DNA of 8,003 bases from Nanobdellota archaeon (GTDB lineage: Archaea; Nanobdellota; Nanobdellia; Pacearchaeales; UBA12030): NCBI GenBank assembly GCA_018829485.1, contig JAHJTU010000025.1, positions 1 through 8,003 of the forward strand, given 5' to 3'. The translations under genes and the position numbers were made by a program. Each line of letters begins with the position of its first letter. The stretch's first letter is position 1. The notes beneath the pieces are model-generated. The model ran no database searches. It saw only the letters and a program-made list of their open reading frames with translations, and was not told the origin of the DNA. Positions 1-6,297 of this stretch are shown here, in pieces.

Positions 1-1796
1 ATATTGTCTTTCTTTTTCCTAATTCTTACTGAGAGCCTTTTGCTTTTTATTTCTCTTTCACCTAAAACAACAACATATGGAATCCATTCTTGTTCTGCTT
101 CCATAATCTTTTTCTGAACATGCAATGCTCTTTCATCTAAATCAGTTCTAATACCTTCTTTATTAAATTCATCAACTATTTTTCTAGCCTCTTTTGTAAA
201 TTTCTCACTTACAGGAATTATTCTTACTTGTGTTGGTGCAAGCCATAAAGGTAAAGATGGAATATTATTTTTTACTTTTTCATTATGTGCCTTTTCTAAT
301 AAAGCAAAAATAACTCTTTCAATAGCTCCACTTGGTGATAAATGTAAAATAATTGGGTGCTTCATTGTGTTATCTTTATCAACATACATAATTCCATAAT
401 TTTTTGCATTTCCAATATCAATTTGATCAGTTGCAAGTGCAGCTGCTTTATTTAATGAATCCACAAAATTAAATTCATATTTCATTATAAAATAAAATTC
501 TTGTGTTGGCCACATTTCTAATAAAACTGGCTTACCCCATTTTTTGACTAGTTTGTTTACAAAATCTTTGTTTTTATTATAGAAGTCTTTTGTTACTCTT
601 ATTCCTAAATTCAAATCATCTTTACTTAATCCACATCCTAATTGGACTTTTGCTGCTAAGTCAAATCTTTTTAGTAATTCTTGCTTAGCTTGCTCCATAT
701 CAGCGCAAAATGCATGACAATCAGGCATTGTAAATGTTCTTAATCTCCTTAATCCAGAGAGTTCTCCTCTTTGTTCAACTCTGAAGCTGTATTTTGTTAA
801 TTCATAAATTGCTAATGGCAAACTTTTATAACTAATATTTGCATCTTTTGCCATTAAGAATTGCCCAAAGCATGCTGAAAATCTGAGAAATACTTTCTTG
901 TTAGGAGTTTTAATTGAATATTGTCTTGCTGGGAATTTATTCAAGTATGCTTTTAATGCAGGATGTTCATAATCATACATAATTGGTGTTTCAACTTCTA
1001 ATGCTCCATACTCTCTGACTTTTTCATTTACATATTGTTCAAGCAGTGCTTTAATGAGTCTTCCTTTAGGATAATATCTGAAATTTCCAGGATCAGATGC
1101 TTTTTCATAATCAACAAGATTTAATGCCCTCATTAATTTAACATGTGCTGGCTCTCCTTGCTCTGTTCTGACTTTATGTATTTCATATTTTGTGAATTTT
1201 TCCAAGTTTTCTTCTTTTTCAAAATTAAATCCTGTTATTCTGTCATTCTTAACTTCTATTTTATTTAATTTTCCCGATGGTGTTAGTATGAACCAATCTG
1301 ACTTTAGCTTTTTCTCTGCTTTTATTGCCTTGCTTTCATCCACTTCTTCTTTTATATCTGCTTGCTGTCCTTTGTCTGTTGTTCCCACATTTATCTCTCT
1401 GCTTAATTCTGATAATGGATGTCCTTTAACATGAATAGAGAATTCCTTATACCATCCAAATGGTGCTGATGTTACTTTGTAATCTTTGCTAAGAATCTTT
1501 TTTGTTTCTTTTAATATTTGCATTGCTGTGCTTGGTTGAGATAAATGTGAAGATAAATGAGCATAAGGATATAGAACAAGTGTTTTTGTATTTACTTTTT
1601 TAGCAACATCTTTGATATTCTCAATATATTGCTCTACTATGCTTGGATTTATTTCATCCTGCTTTTCAACTGCTGTAAAGCATACTAGGCATTCTTTTAC
1701 AAGTATTTCTTTTTTATCTGATTCTTCTGCATTTGATATGGCTTTTTTTACTGCTTTGAATCTTATATCATCACAGTGCAAAAATAAGACTTTCAT
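1..1796 (-). CDS. thrS: Threonyl-tRNA synthetase, archaeal type (C-terminus cut by window edge)
   Basis: This enzyme charges tRNA-Thr with threonine in the cytoplasm. I translated 598 codons from the ATG at 1796; the frame is open to the window edge, so only the last few residues of a protein of roughly 620 are missing. Residues 1-135 are the archaeal editing domain (DTD-like fold) that removes mischarged serine, with the family signatures YPYAHLS near 76 and APFGWYK near 111. The class II catalytic core follows. Motif 1 ends in ETPIMYD near 270. Motif 2 is FRVEQRGELSGLRRLRTF near 338. Motif 3 is GAIER near 490. Cys309, His361 and His485 have the spacing of the ThrRS zinc ligands. The anticodon-binding domain begins near PLWLAPTQVRI (about 516). 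The start is supported by a TATA box about 25 nt upstream and by the N-terminus matching archaeal ThrRS. It is divergent from the next gene. Confidence 0.97.
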   Translation of the reverse strand, partial: MKVLFLHCDDIRFKAVKKAISNAEESDKKEILVKECLVCFTAVEKQDEINPSIVEQYIENIKDVAKKVNTKTLVLYPYAHLSSHLSQPSTAMQILKETKKILSKDYKVTSAPFGWYKEFSIHVKGHPLSELSREINVGTTDKGQQADIKEEVDESKAIKAEKKLKSDWFILTPSGKLNKIEVKNDRITGFNFEKEENLEKFTKYEIHKVRTEQGEPAHVKLMRALNLVDYEKASDPGNFRYYPKGRLIKALLEQYVNEKVREYGALEVETPIMYDYEHPALKAYLNKFPARQYSIKTPNKKVFLRFSACFGQFLMAKDANISYKSLPLAIYELTKYSFRVEQRGELSGLRRLRTFTMPDCHAFCADMEQAKQELLKRFDLAAKVQLGCGLSKDDLNLGIRVTKDFYNKNKDFVNKLVKKWGKPVLLEMWPTQEFYFIMKYEFNFVDSLNKAAALATDQIDIGNAKNYGIMYVDKDNTMKHPIILHLSPSGAIERVIFALLEKAHNEKVKNNIPSLPLWLAPTQVRIIPVSEKFTKEARKIVDEFNKEGIRTDLDERALHVQKKIMEAEQEWIPYVVVLGEREIKSKRLSVRIRKKKDN

Positions 1797-1816
1797 ATTC
1801 TCTCTTAGCAAAGGAA

Positions 1817-1825
1817 TTTTATAAA
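1817..1825 (-). promoter_or_regulatory. TATA box for thrS
   Basis: On the minus strand this reads TTTATAAAA, centred 25 nt from the thrS ATG, with the purine-rich stretch AAGAGG a few bases upstream as a possible BRE. The spacing predicts transcription starting at or next to the start codon, so a leaderless mRNA. No Shine-Dalgarno sequence is visible before this ATG, which agrees. Inferred from sequence only. Confidence 0.6.
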
Positions 1826-1877
1826 TTTAACCTCTTGGCTTAGATATGGGGTAAAATATATGTTAGAATAGCTAAAA

Positions 1878-1887
1878 TTATTTAAAT
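1878..1887 (+). promoter_or_regulatory. TATA box for the 371-residue protein gene
   Basis: TTATTTAAAT is centred about 25 nt before the ATG at 1908, again predicting a leaderless transcript. The gap 1797-1907 holds this box and the thrS box on the other strand. I see nothing else in it. Confidence 0.55.
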
Positions 1888-1907
1888 TCTATGAACATGG
1901 TTTTTGT

Positions 1908-3023
1908 ATGGCTAAGACTTTGGATGAGTTATTAAATGGTATTGATGAAGCAAAAGAAAAAGAAAGAGTATTATCTGAGCAGAGAGTAAAGGATTTTAAG
2001 GAAGCTCAAGAAAGGATTAAGAAAGGGGAATCAACTGGTAACATTATTACTGACTTTTCTATTAATTATTCTTGTATTGGTGCTGATTATAAGAAAATTA
2101 GTGAAAATCTTAATAAGTTAAATAAGAAACTTGAGGAAAATGCTGGAAGAGAGGTTTTATTTGATTTAAGTAAAACAGAGAAAAAAATTGAACAAGGATT
2201 TTCTCGTCCTATTGTCTCAACTGAAAGAGAAGTTAAGTCTGAGAGTCATATTTATAGATTGGGTATTATTCAAGAGCCAGGATTGTTATTTGATTTTACT
2301 ATTGATCATATTAAAGATATCTCTTCTAGTGCATTAGATACTTATTCTATGCTTCCAAGAGAATGCAGTAAGTCAGCTGTTATGATTAATGTTAAGAACC
2401 AAATTGTAAGTACTGATTTAAAAGAATGGAATAAAATTAAAGGTGGCATTAGTGTTCCATTAGATTTATTTGTTGTATCTGAATTAAATCTTGAACCAAT
2501 TCATAAATTATCGCGGTTTTTTTTAATTGGTCCTACATTTGAAACAAATCTTTATATTGGAGATGAAGTTCATGATAGGATTATTTCTTATATTGATAGT
2601 TTAAAAGTAGAAAGAGTTGGTTTTAGAGAATTTTTCACTCCAAATAAAAAAGAGATTATTTTTGGATATGTTAAGGGATTAGAAATGATTGGCTCAAAAA
2701 TTCCAGAGACATTAAGAAAAGAATATAATCAAATACTAGAAAAGAAACAAGAAAGAGAGAATCAACAATTAGATGCAAGGAAAAGGAATTTAATTTCAAG
2801 ATTAGAGGGGGCTGTTCTAAATTCTAAAACAAGCAACATTGCTAATAAAATGGATGAAGAAGGTATTATTAAGAAAACATTGAAAGAAGCAATAAGTATG
2901 GGGTTGTATAATGATGATTCTGTTATTAAAAGTGAATCTGGACTTAAAGTAAATGTTAGAGAATATGTAAGAGAATTATGTGAAAAATACAGAATAGAAA
3001 TCCCTGTTGAAAAGGCTTCTTGA
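1908..3023 (+). CDS. Hypothetical protein, 371 residues, helical
   Basis: I do not recognise this protein. It is soluble in appearance: no signal peptide, membrane segment or Cys/His metal motif. Residues 8-40 and 58-78 are charged, heptad-like helices that could form coiled coils. Residues 84-250 look like a mixed alpha/beta core with alternating hydrophobic stretches such as ISVPLDLFVVSELN and FFLIGPTFETNLYIGDE. Residues 262-300 form another long, Lys/Glu/Gln-rich helix, followed by a helical C-terminus. I see no nucleotide-binding, nuclease or DNA-binding signature. The ATG at 1908 is chosen because a TATA box lies 25 nt upstream; earlier ATGs at 1891 and 1897 are out of frame. It stands alone: divergent from thrS and convergent, 2 nt apart, with the tRNA thiolation gene. 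Base use resembles its neighbours, so nothing suggests recent transfer. The reading frame is very likely real; the function is unknown. Confidence 0.9.
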   Translation: MAKTLDELLNGIDEAKEKERVLSEQRVKDFKEAQERIKKGESTGNIITDFSINYSCIGADYKKISENLNKLNKKLEENAGREVLFDLSKTEKKIEQGFSRPIVSTEREVKSESHIYRLGIIQEPGLLFDFTIDHIKDISSSALDTYSMLPRECSKSAVMINVKNQIVSTDLKEWNKIKGGISVPLDLFVVSELNLEPIHKLSRFFLIGPTFETNLYIGDEVHDRIISYIDSLKVERVGFREFFTPNKKEIIFGYVKGLEMIGSKIPETLRKEYNQILEKKQERENQQLDARKRNLISRLEGAVLNSKTSNIANKMDEEGIIKKTLKEAISMGLYNDDSVIKSESGLKVNVREYVRELCEKYRIEIPVEKAS

Positions 3024-3040
3024 TTTTATTTTTTATTTTT
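3024..3040 (+). terminator. T-rich terminator after the 371-residue protein gene
   Basis: Immediately after the TGA at 3021-3023 the plus strand runs TTTTATTTTTTATTTTT. Oligo-T tracts are sufficient for archaeal RNA polymerase termination. The tract lies within the last codons of the convergent gene on the other strand. I see no hairpin. Confidence 0.5.
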
Positions 3041-3955
3041 CAATATAGCAAGTAATTCACATGTTTTACAAGTGTCTTTGCTTGATGGCTCTTTGCACTT
3101 TTTGCATTTTTTGAGTGTTTTTTTGTCTTTGTACTTCTTTTTTAATAATGGTAGAAATTCAAGGAAGCTTTTTACAATTGAGTTTTTAATTCCAGGATTT
3201 TTTGCCTCAAACTTGTTAAGAAAATCTCTTATTGTAAATCTATAACTTTCTTGATATGGACATTCTGTGTAATGTGGAACTATGTTATGTATGAATGAGT
3301 AAATCATATTCTCTTTTTCTGTACATAAATATAATGGTTTAATTCTTTGTGCGAATGATTCATCTTCTGATGTTCCTGTTTTTGGTCCTAAGTTTGCACT
3401 TAATGCAACATTTCCTTTAAATTGATTCATTATTATTGTTTGTGCTTCATCATCTAAATTATGTCCTGTTGCAAGCTTTGTAAATTTCAATTTTCTTGCA
3501 TACTTGTTTATTAAATATCTTCTAAGAATACCACATATGTAACAAGAATTAAGCTTTATTTTCTTTTTTCTTGCTTTTATAAGAATTTCATCTAGTGAAA
3601 ATCCAAATTCCTTTTTAAAAGAAAAGACATGTAGTTTGATTTTGTTCTTTTTACAAAACTTTTTGAGATCTGATAATGATTTATCCCTATAACCCTTAAT
3701 TCCTTCATCTATTGCTAATGCTTCTACTTTACAGAATCTCCTTTCTTTGCAAAATTTCTTTAGTATATACAATAATGTTGTGCTATCTTTTCCACCTGAT
3801 GCAGCAACTGCTATTTTATCTCCTTTTTCTAAGAGAGAGTATTTAGCTATTGTTCTAAATACTTTCTTCTCATAGTATCTTGTAAAGTGGCTATTGCATA
3901 ATTTTTTACCATTATCTAAAATATACACTGGATTTGATTCACATTTCTTACACAT
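3026..3955 (-). CDS. ttuA: tRNA 2-thiouridine synthetase, TtuA/Ncs6 (CTU1) family
   Basis: This PP-loop ATPase adenylates a tRNA uridine and replaces its 2-oxygen with sulfur. Archaeal relatives act on U54 or U34; which one cannot be told here. All family landmarks are visible in 309 residues. The N-terminal zinc site is Cys2, Cys5, Cys20 and His23. The PP-loop is SGGKDS at 53-58. Cys138 and Cys141 (CYIC) with Cys232 (ECPY) match the three ligands of the catalytic [4Fe-4S] cluster. GHNLDDEAQT is at 164-173. The C-terminal zinc finger is Cys284, Cys287, Cys296 and Cys299. The start gives the Cys2-x2-Cys5 finger its usual place at the extreme N-terminus, and a TATA box lies 26 nt upstream, implying a leaderless mRNA. 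In this family sulfur is delivered as thiocarboxylate on a ubiquitin-like carrier; a candidate carrier gene lies at 4641-4847. No E1-like activating enzyme is in the window. Confidence 0.93.
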   Translation of the reverse strand: MCKKCESNPVYILDNGKKLCNSHFTRYYEKKVFRTIAKYSLLEKGDKIAVAASGGKDSTTLLYILKKFCKERRFCKVEALAIDEGIKGYRDKSLSDLKKFCKKNKIKLHVFSFKKEFGFSLDEILIKARKKKIKLNSCYICGILRRYLINKYARKLKFTKLATGHNLDDEAQTIIMNQFKGNVALSANLGPKTGTSEDESFAQRIKPLYLCTEKENMIYSFIHNIVPHYTECPYQESYRFTIRDFLNKFEAKNPGIKNSIVKSFLEFLPLLKKKYKDKKTLKKCKKCKEPSSKDTCKTCELLAILKNKK

Positions 3956-3976
3956 CTTGATAAATAAGATTATGAT

Positions 3977-3985
3977 TTTTTAAAA
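3977..3985 (-). promoter_or_regulatory. TATA box for ttuA
   Basis: The minus strand reads TTTTAAAAA here, preceded by GAAAGG as a possible BRE, and is centred 26 nt from the ttuA ATG. A leaderless transcript is predicted. The 22-bp palindrome at 4018-4039 lies about 33 nt upstream of this box and could also affect this promoter. Confidence 0.55.
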
Positions 3986-4006
3986 CCTTTCTTTAACAAC
4001 CAAAAC

Positions 4007-4015
4007 ATTTAAATA
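4007..4015 (+). promoter_or_regulatory. TATA box for the DUF5320-DUF134 operon
   Basis: ATTTAAATA is centred near 4011. Adding about 25 nt puts the transcription start near 4036, inside the 22-bp palindrome, leaving a leader of about 40 nt that carries a strong Shine-Dalgarno sequence. An alternative AT box lies inside the palindrome (ATATATAT, 4025-4032), which would start transcription near 4053. Confidence 0.5.
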
Positions 4016-4017
4016 GT

Positions 4018-4039
4018 GTTATGAATATATATTCATAAC
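4018..4039. promoter_or_regulatory. Perfect 22-bp palindrome, probable operator
   Basis: The half-site GTTATGAATAT is followed directly by its exact reverse complement, with no spacer and no mismatch. The symmetry stops at 4017/4040. It lies between two divergent promoters and covers the predicted start site of the DUF5320-DUF134 operon, a position suited to repression by a dimeric regulator. The DUF134 helix-turn-helix protein encoded by this operon is the obvious candidate binder, but that is inference. Confidence 0.6.
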
Positions 4040-4062
4040 TAAATAAGAAATAAAATTATATT

Positions 4063-4072
4063 AGGAGGTGAT
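4063..4072 (+). promoter_or_regulatory. Strong Shine-Dalgarno sequence that sets the DUF5320 start
   Basis: AGGAGGTGAT is a full-length match to the 16S anti-Shine-Dalgarno and sits 4 nt before the ATG at 4077. An in-frame GTG at 4068 lies inside this sequence, so it cannot be the start; the protein begins MPNRDKTGP, as is usual in this family. It is the only strong Shine-Dalgarno sequence I find before a gene in the window. Confidence 0.85.
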
Positions 4073-4076
4073 AAAA

Positions 4077-4337
4077 ATGCCTAATAGAGATAAAACAGGT
4101 CCTGCTGGACAAGGTACAATGACTGGTAGAGGTTTAGGTCCTTGCGCATATGGTAAAGGCTATGGAAGAGGATATGGTAGAACTGGATTTGGCTCAAGAT
4201 TTTGTCCATGTCCATTAGTAGAGAGAACATTAACAAAGGATGAAGAAAAGAAAATACTTGAAACAGAGTTAAAAGAAATGGAATTTGAGAAGCAAGAAAT
4301 AGAGAAAAGATTAAAAGAATTGAAAGATAAGAAATAA
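4077..4337 (+). CDS. DUF5320 family small Gly-rich protein
   Basis: This 86-residue protein has unknown function. It opens with the family signature MPNRDKTGPAGQGTMTGRGL, then a Gly/Arg/Tyr-rich stretch (GKGYGRGYGRTGFGSR, residues 26-41). Cys23, Cys43 and Cys45 could bind metal or a cofactor. Residues 51-86 form a charged helix of Glu/Lys heptads, probably a short coiled coil for oligomerisation. Proteins of this type are often encoded beside DUF134 regulators and NifX/NifB-like or Mrp/NBP35-like iron-sulfur or metallocofactor genes in archaea and anaerobic bacteria; here only the DUF134 gene is present. It is first in a two-gene operon, 14 nt before the next ATG, under a promoter with a palindromic operator. 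The strong Shine-Dalgarno sequence suggests high expression when derepressed. Confidence 0.88.
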   Translation: MPNRDKTGPAGQGTMTGRGLGPCAYGKGYGRGYGRTGFGSRFCPCPLVERTLTKDEEKKILETELKEMEFEKQEIEKRLKELKDKK

Positions 4338-4351
4338 TAAGATAGATTAAA

Positions 4352-4657
4352 ATGTCACGCCCAAGATTATGCAGGAGATGTTTTTGCAAACCATGTGCAA
4401 CTTACTTTAAACCAAGAGGAATTCCTTTAAGACATTTGAAAGAAGTTGTACTTGCATTAGATGAATTTGAAGCAATAAACTTAAAAGATTTACAAGGATT
4501 TGAACAAGAACAAGCTGCAAAAAAGATGAAAATCTCTCAGCCAACATTTAATCGTTTAATTAGAGAAGCAAGAAAGAAGATAGCTGATGCAATTGTTAAT
4601 GGAAAAGCATTAAAAATAGAAGGTGGAAATTACACTTTTTCTAACCGCCAGAGATAA
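4352..4657 (+). CDS. DUF134 (UPF0251) helix-turn-helix regulator
   Basis: This is a predicted DNA-binding protein of 101 residues, near the family's usual length. It has the typical order: a Cys/Arg-rich N-terminus starting MSRPR, then TYFKPRGIPLRHLKEVVLALDEFEAI (17-42). A sigma70 region-4-like helix-turn-helix follows at about 50-76 (FEQEQAAKKMKISQPTFNRL), then ARKKIADAIVNGKALKIEGG (73-92). Four cysteines at 7, 10, 12 and 15 (CxxCxCxxC) could hold zinc or an iron-sulfur cluster and make the protein a metal or redox sensor; this is inference. It follows the DUF5320 gene by 14 nt with no clear Shine-Dalgarno sequence, so it is probably translated by coupling. It may autoregulate through the palindrome at 4018-4039. 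Its last 17 nt overlap the end of the convergent sulfur-carrier gene. Confidence 0.93.
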   Translation: MSRPRLCRRCFCKPCATYFKPRGIPLRHLKEVVLALDEFEAINLKDLQGFEQEQAAKKMKISQPTFNRLIREARKKIADAIVNGKALKIEGGNYTFSNRQR

Positions 4658-4847
4658 CAGATAAAAATTTGATTGTGTCTTTTGGTTTTATTTTTTCTTT
4701 TTCTGTTATTATTTCATTATTTCTTACAACAATAACTTCACTTGCATTTATTTCAAGTATTTTCATTAGTTCTCTAATTGTTGAATTCTCATTAATTGAA
4801 ACATTTTTTTCTTTATTTTGTTTTTCAAGAAATACTTTTATTTGCAT
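4641..4847 (-). CDS. Ubiquitin-like sulfur carrier protein (ThiS/MoaD/TtuB/SAMP type)
   Basis: This 68-residue beta-grasp protein ends in Gly67-Gly68, the hallmark of carriers whose C-terminus is adenylated by an E1-like enzyme and converted to a thiocarboxylate. The pattern fits the family: an N-terminal strand MQIKVFLE, a helix TIRELMKILEI (23-33), strands EVIVVRNNEII and the end segment KPKDTIKFLSVISGG. Possible roles are sulfur donor for tRNA thiolation (TtuB-like), thiamine or molybdopterin synthesis, or SAMP-type protein modification. The TtuA-family enzyme encoded nearby favours the first, but sequence alone cannot decide. The ATG is 1 nt after the permease stop (TAA-A-ATG), so the two genes are probably cotranscribed and translationally coupled. 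The 3' end, including both glycine codons, overlaps the end of the DUF134 gene. Confidence 0.88.
   Translation of the reverse strand: MQIKVFLEKQNKEKNVSINENSTIRELMKILEINASEVIVVRNNEIITEKEKIKPKDTIKFLSVISGG
4680..4703 (+). terminator. T-rich terminator after the DUF134 gene
   Basis: Starting about 22 nt after the DUF134 stop, the plus strand has runs of T (TTTTGGTTTTATTTTTTC and TTTTTC) antisense to the sulfur-carrier gene. This is the expected form of an archaeal oligo-T terminator. No hairpin is evident, and T-richness is common on this strand, so support is modest. Confidence 0.35.
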
Positions 4848-4848
4848 T

Positions 4849-6297
4849 TTATCTTTTTCTTACTCTTACTATTCTGATTTCTGTTGAAACTTTGCTTTTA
4901 TTTATTTTTCCTTTTTGTTTTTCCATGTTTTTGTTTTTATTATTAAAATGCCAAAAGCAAGAGTAAAGCAAAAAGCCTACAAGAATAATTCCCATTCCTA
5001 AAAGAACTACTATCATTTTTAGGTGAACTAATAAAATAGCAGTTGTAATTATTCCAAGTAATGCAAGAATTGGGAATTTTCCTATATTCAGGGGCATCTT
5101 AAATCCTCTTTCTGTATCAGGTTCTTTATATCTTAACCAAATAAGAGCAGCATTAACTGCAATAAATACAGTAAATATTGTAAAATTTGTTATTTCAGCA
5201 ACTATTCCTATATCTCCTATTAAGGCAAAGATTATAGCAAGAATAGTTGTTGCTAAAATAGCTATGTGGGGGGTTCTTCTGGTTGGATGAATGTTTCCAA
5301 AAGCTTTTATGAATCCTTCTTTACCCATTCCATAAAGCATTCTAGAAGTAACAATTAAGCTTATTAATACAGTATTTCCTGTAGCAAATAAAGCAATTAC
5401 AGCAATCAAAATAAAAGCATAACTTCCAAATACAACAGCAGCAACATCAGCTAATGGTGCTGTTGATGCAGCTAAAACTTGCCAATCAAGAATACTTACA
5501 ACAGATACTGCAATAAGAATATAAAGAATTGTTGAAATTATAATAGAAAGAACTAATGCACGTGGAATGATTTTGCTGGCATTTTTTGTTTCTTCACTAA
5601 ACTTAACAATACTATCAAAACCAATATATGCAAAAAAGATGAGTGCAGCTGCAGAAAGAACCCCTGTAAAGCCATGCGGCATTTCAAGATAATCTACTCT
5701 TCCAAAATATTTTACTGCAATTGCTATTATAAACAACAAACCAAAAACTTCTATTATTGTGAAAAGAACATTAACATAAGAAGATTGTTTAATTCCATAG
5801 AAATTTAAAAGTGAAAATAAGATAATGATTACAATTGCAATCAAAATAAGATTTCCAAAATTAAATAAGGCTGTAAAATAACCTGAAAATCCTAATGCAA
5901 CAGCAGCTGCAGAAACAATTCCTGCAAGAACAACTAAATATCCTATAACAAATGCTAATCTTTTTCCAAATGCATGTTCTGTATAAAGATATTCACCAGC
6001 ATCTTTTGGAAACATGCTGCTTAACTCAGCATAGCTTAATCCTGTGAAAGCTGCTACTAATGCTGCAAAAAAGAATGAAAGCCAAATACTATTACCTGAT
6101 GCTCCAGCTGCAACACCAATCAAAGCATAAACTCCTGCTCCAAGAATAATTCCAACACCAGCACAAGTAGCTTGGAATAAAGTAAGATCTCTACGTAATG
6201 TTAAAGATTTCTTTTCTATGAATTTCTTATGATGGTGATTCGGATGTATTGATTTTGGTATTGTCATTCTTTCTCTTTTGATGAACCTTTTTCCCAT
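4849..6297 (-). CDS. APC-superfamily amino acid permease
   Basis: This is an integral membrane transporter of 482 residues with about 12 hydrophobic segments, probably moving amino acids with a cation; the substrate is not predictable. The broken first helix carries GVGIILGAGVYALIG (47-61). It is followed by the family motif YAELSSMFPKDAGEYLYTEHAFG (89-111) and the sixth-helix signature FFAYIGFDSIVKFSEETKN. It most resembles the cationic amino acid/CAT branch. The N-terminal tail has a histidine cluster (His18, 21, 22, 23), and the C-terminal tail is very basic (VRVRKR). The start at 6297 is uncertain: its codons 3-5 form one arm of a composite palindrome, no Shine-Dalgarno sequence precedes it, and Met11 at 6267 would still leave the whole first membrane helix. 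The sulfur-carrier gene follows after 1 nt. Confidence 0.9.
   Translation of the reverse strand: MGKRFIKRERMTIPKSIHPNHHHKKFIEKKSLTLRRDLTLFQATCAGVGIILGAGVYALIGVAAGASGNSIWLSFFFAALVAAFTGLSYAELSSMFPKDAGEYLYTEHAFGKRLAFVIGYLVVLAGIVSAAAVALGFSGYFTALFNFGNLILIAIVIIILFSLLNFYGIKQSSYVNVLFTIIEVFGLLFIIAIAVKYFGRVDYLEMPHGFTGVLSAAALIFFAYIGFDSIVKFSEETKNASKIIPRALVLSIIISTILYILIAVSVVSILDWQVLAASTAPLADVAAVVFGSYAFILIAVIALFATGNTVLISLIVTSRMLYGMGKEGFIKAFGNIHPTRRTPHIAILATTILAIIFALIGDIGIVAEITNFTIFTVFIAVNAALIWLRYKEPDTERGFKMPLNIGKFPILALLGIITTAILLVHLKMIVVLLGMGIILVGFLLYSCFWHFNNKNKNMEKQKGKINKSKVSTEIRIVRVRKR

Noticed and set aside
1192..1824. Plus-strand reading frames at 1192-1434 and 1612-1824
   Set aside because: Both are antisense to thrS, Ser/Phe-rich shadows of the real minus-strand frame with no promoter or family features.
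4081..4389. Minus-strand 102-residue hydrophobic frame opposite DUF5320
   Set aside because: It is antisense to a recognised family protein with a strong ribosome binding site. Its apparent hydrophobicity comes from reading Glu/Lys codons on the other strand.
4669..4887. Plus-strand 72-residue frame opposite the sulfur carrier
   Set aside because: Low-complexity Phe/Ser/Ile composition, antisense to a clear Gly-Gly beta-grasp protein, and starting in the T-rich terminator region.
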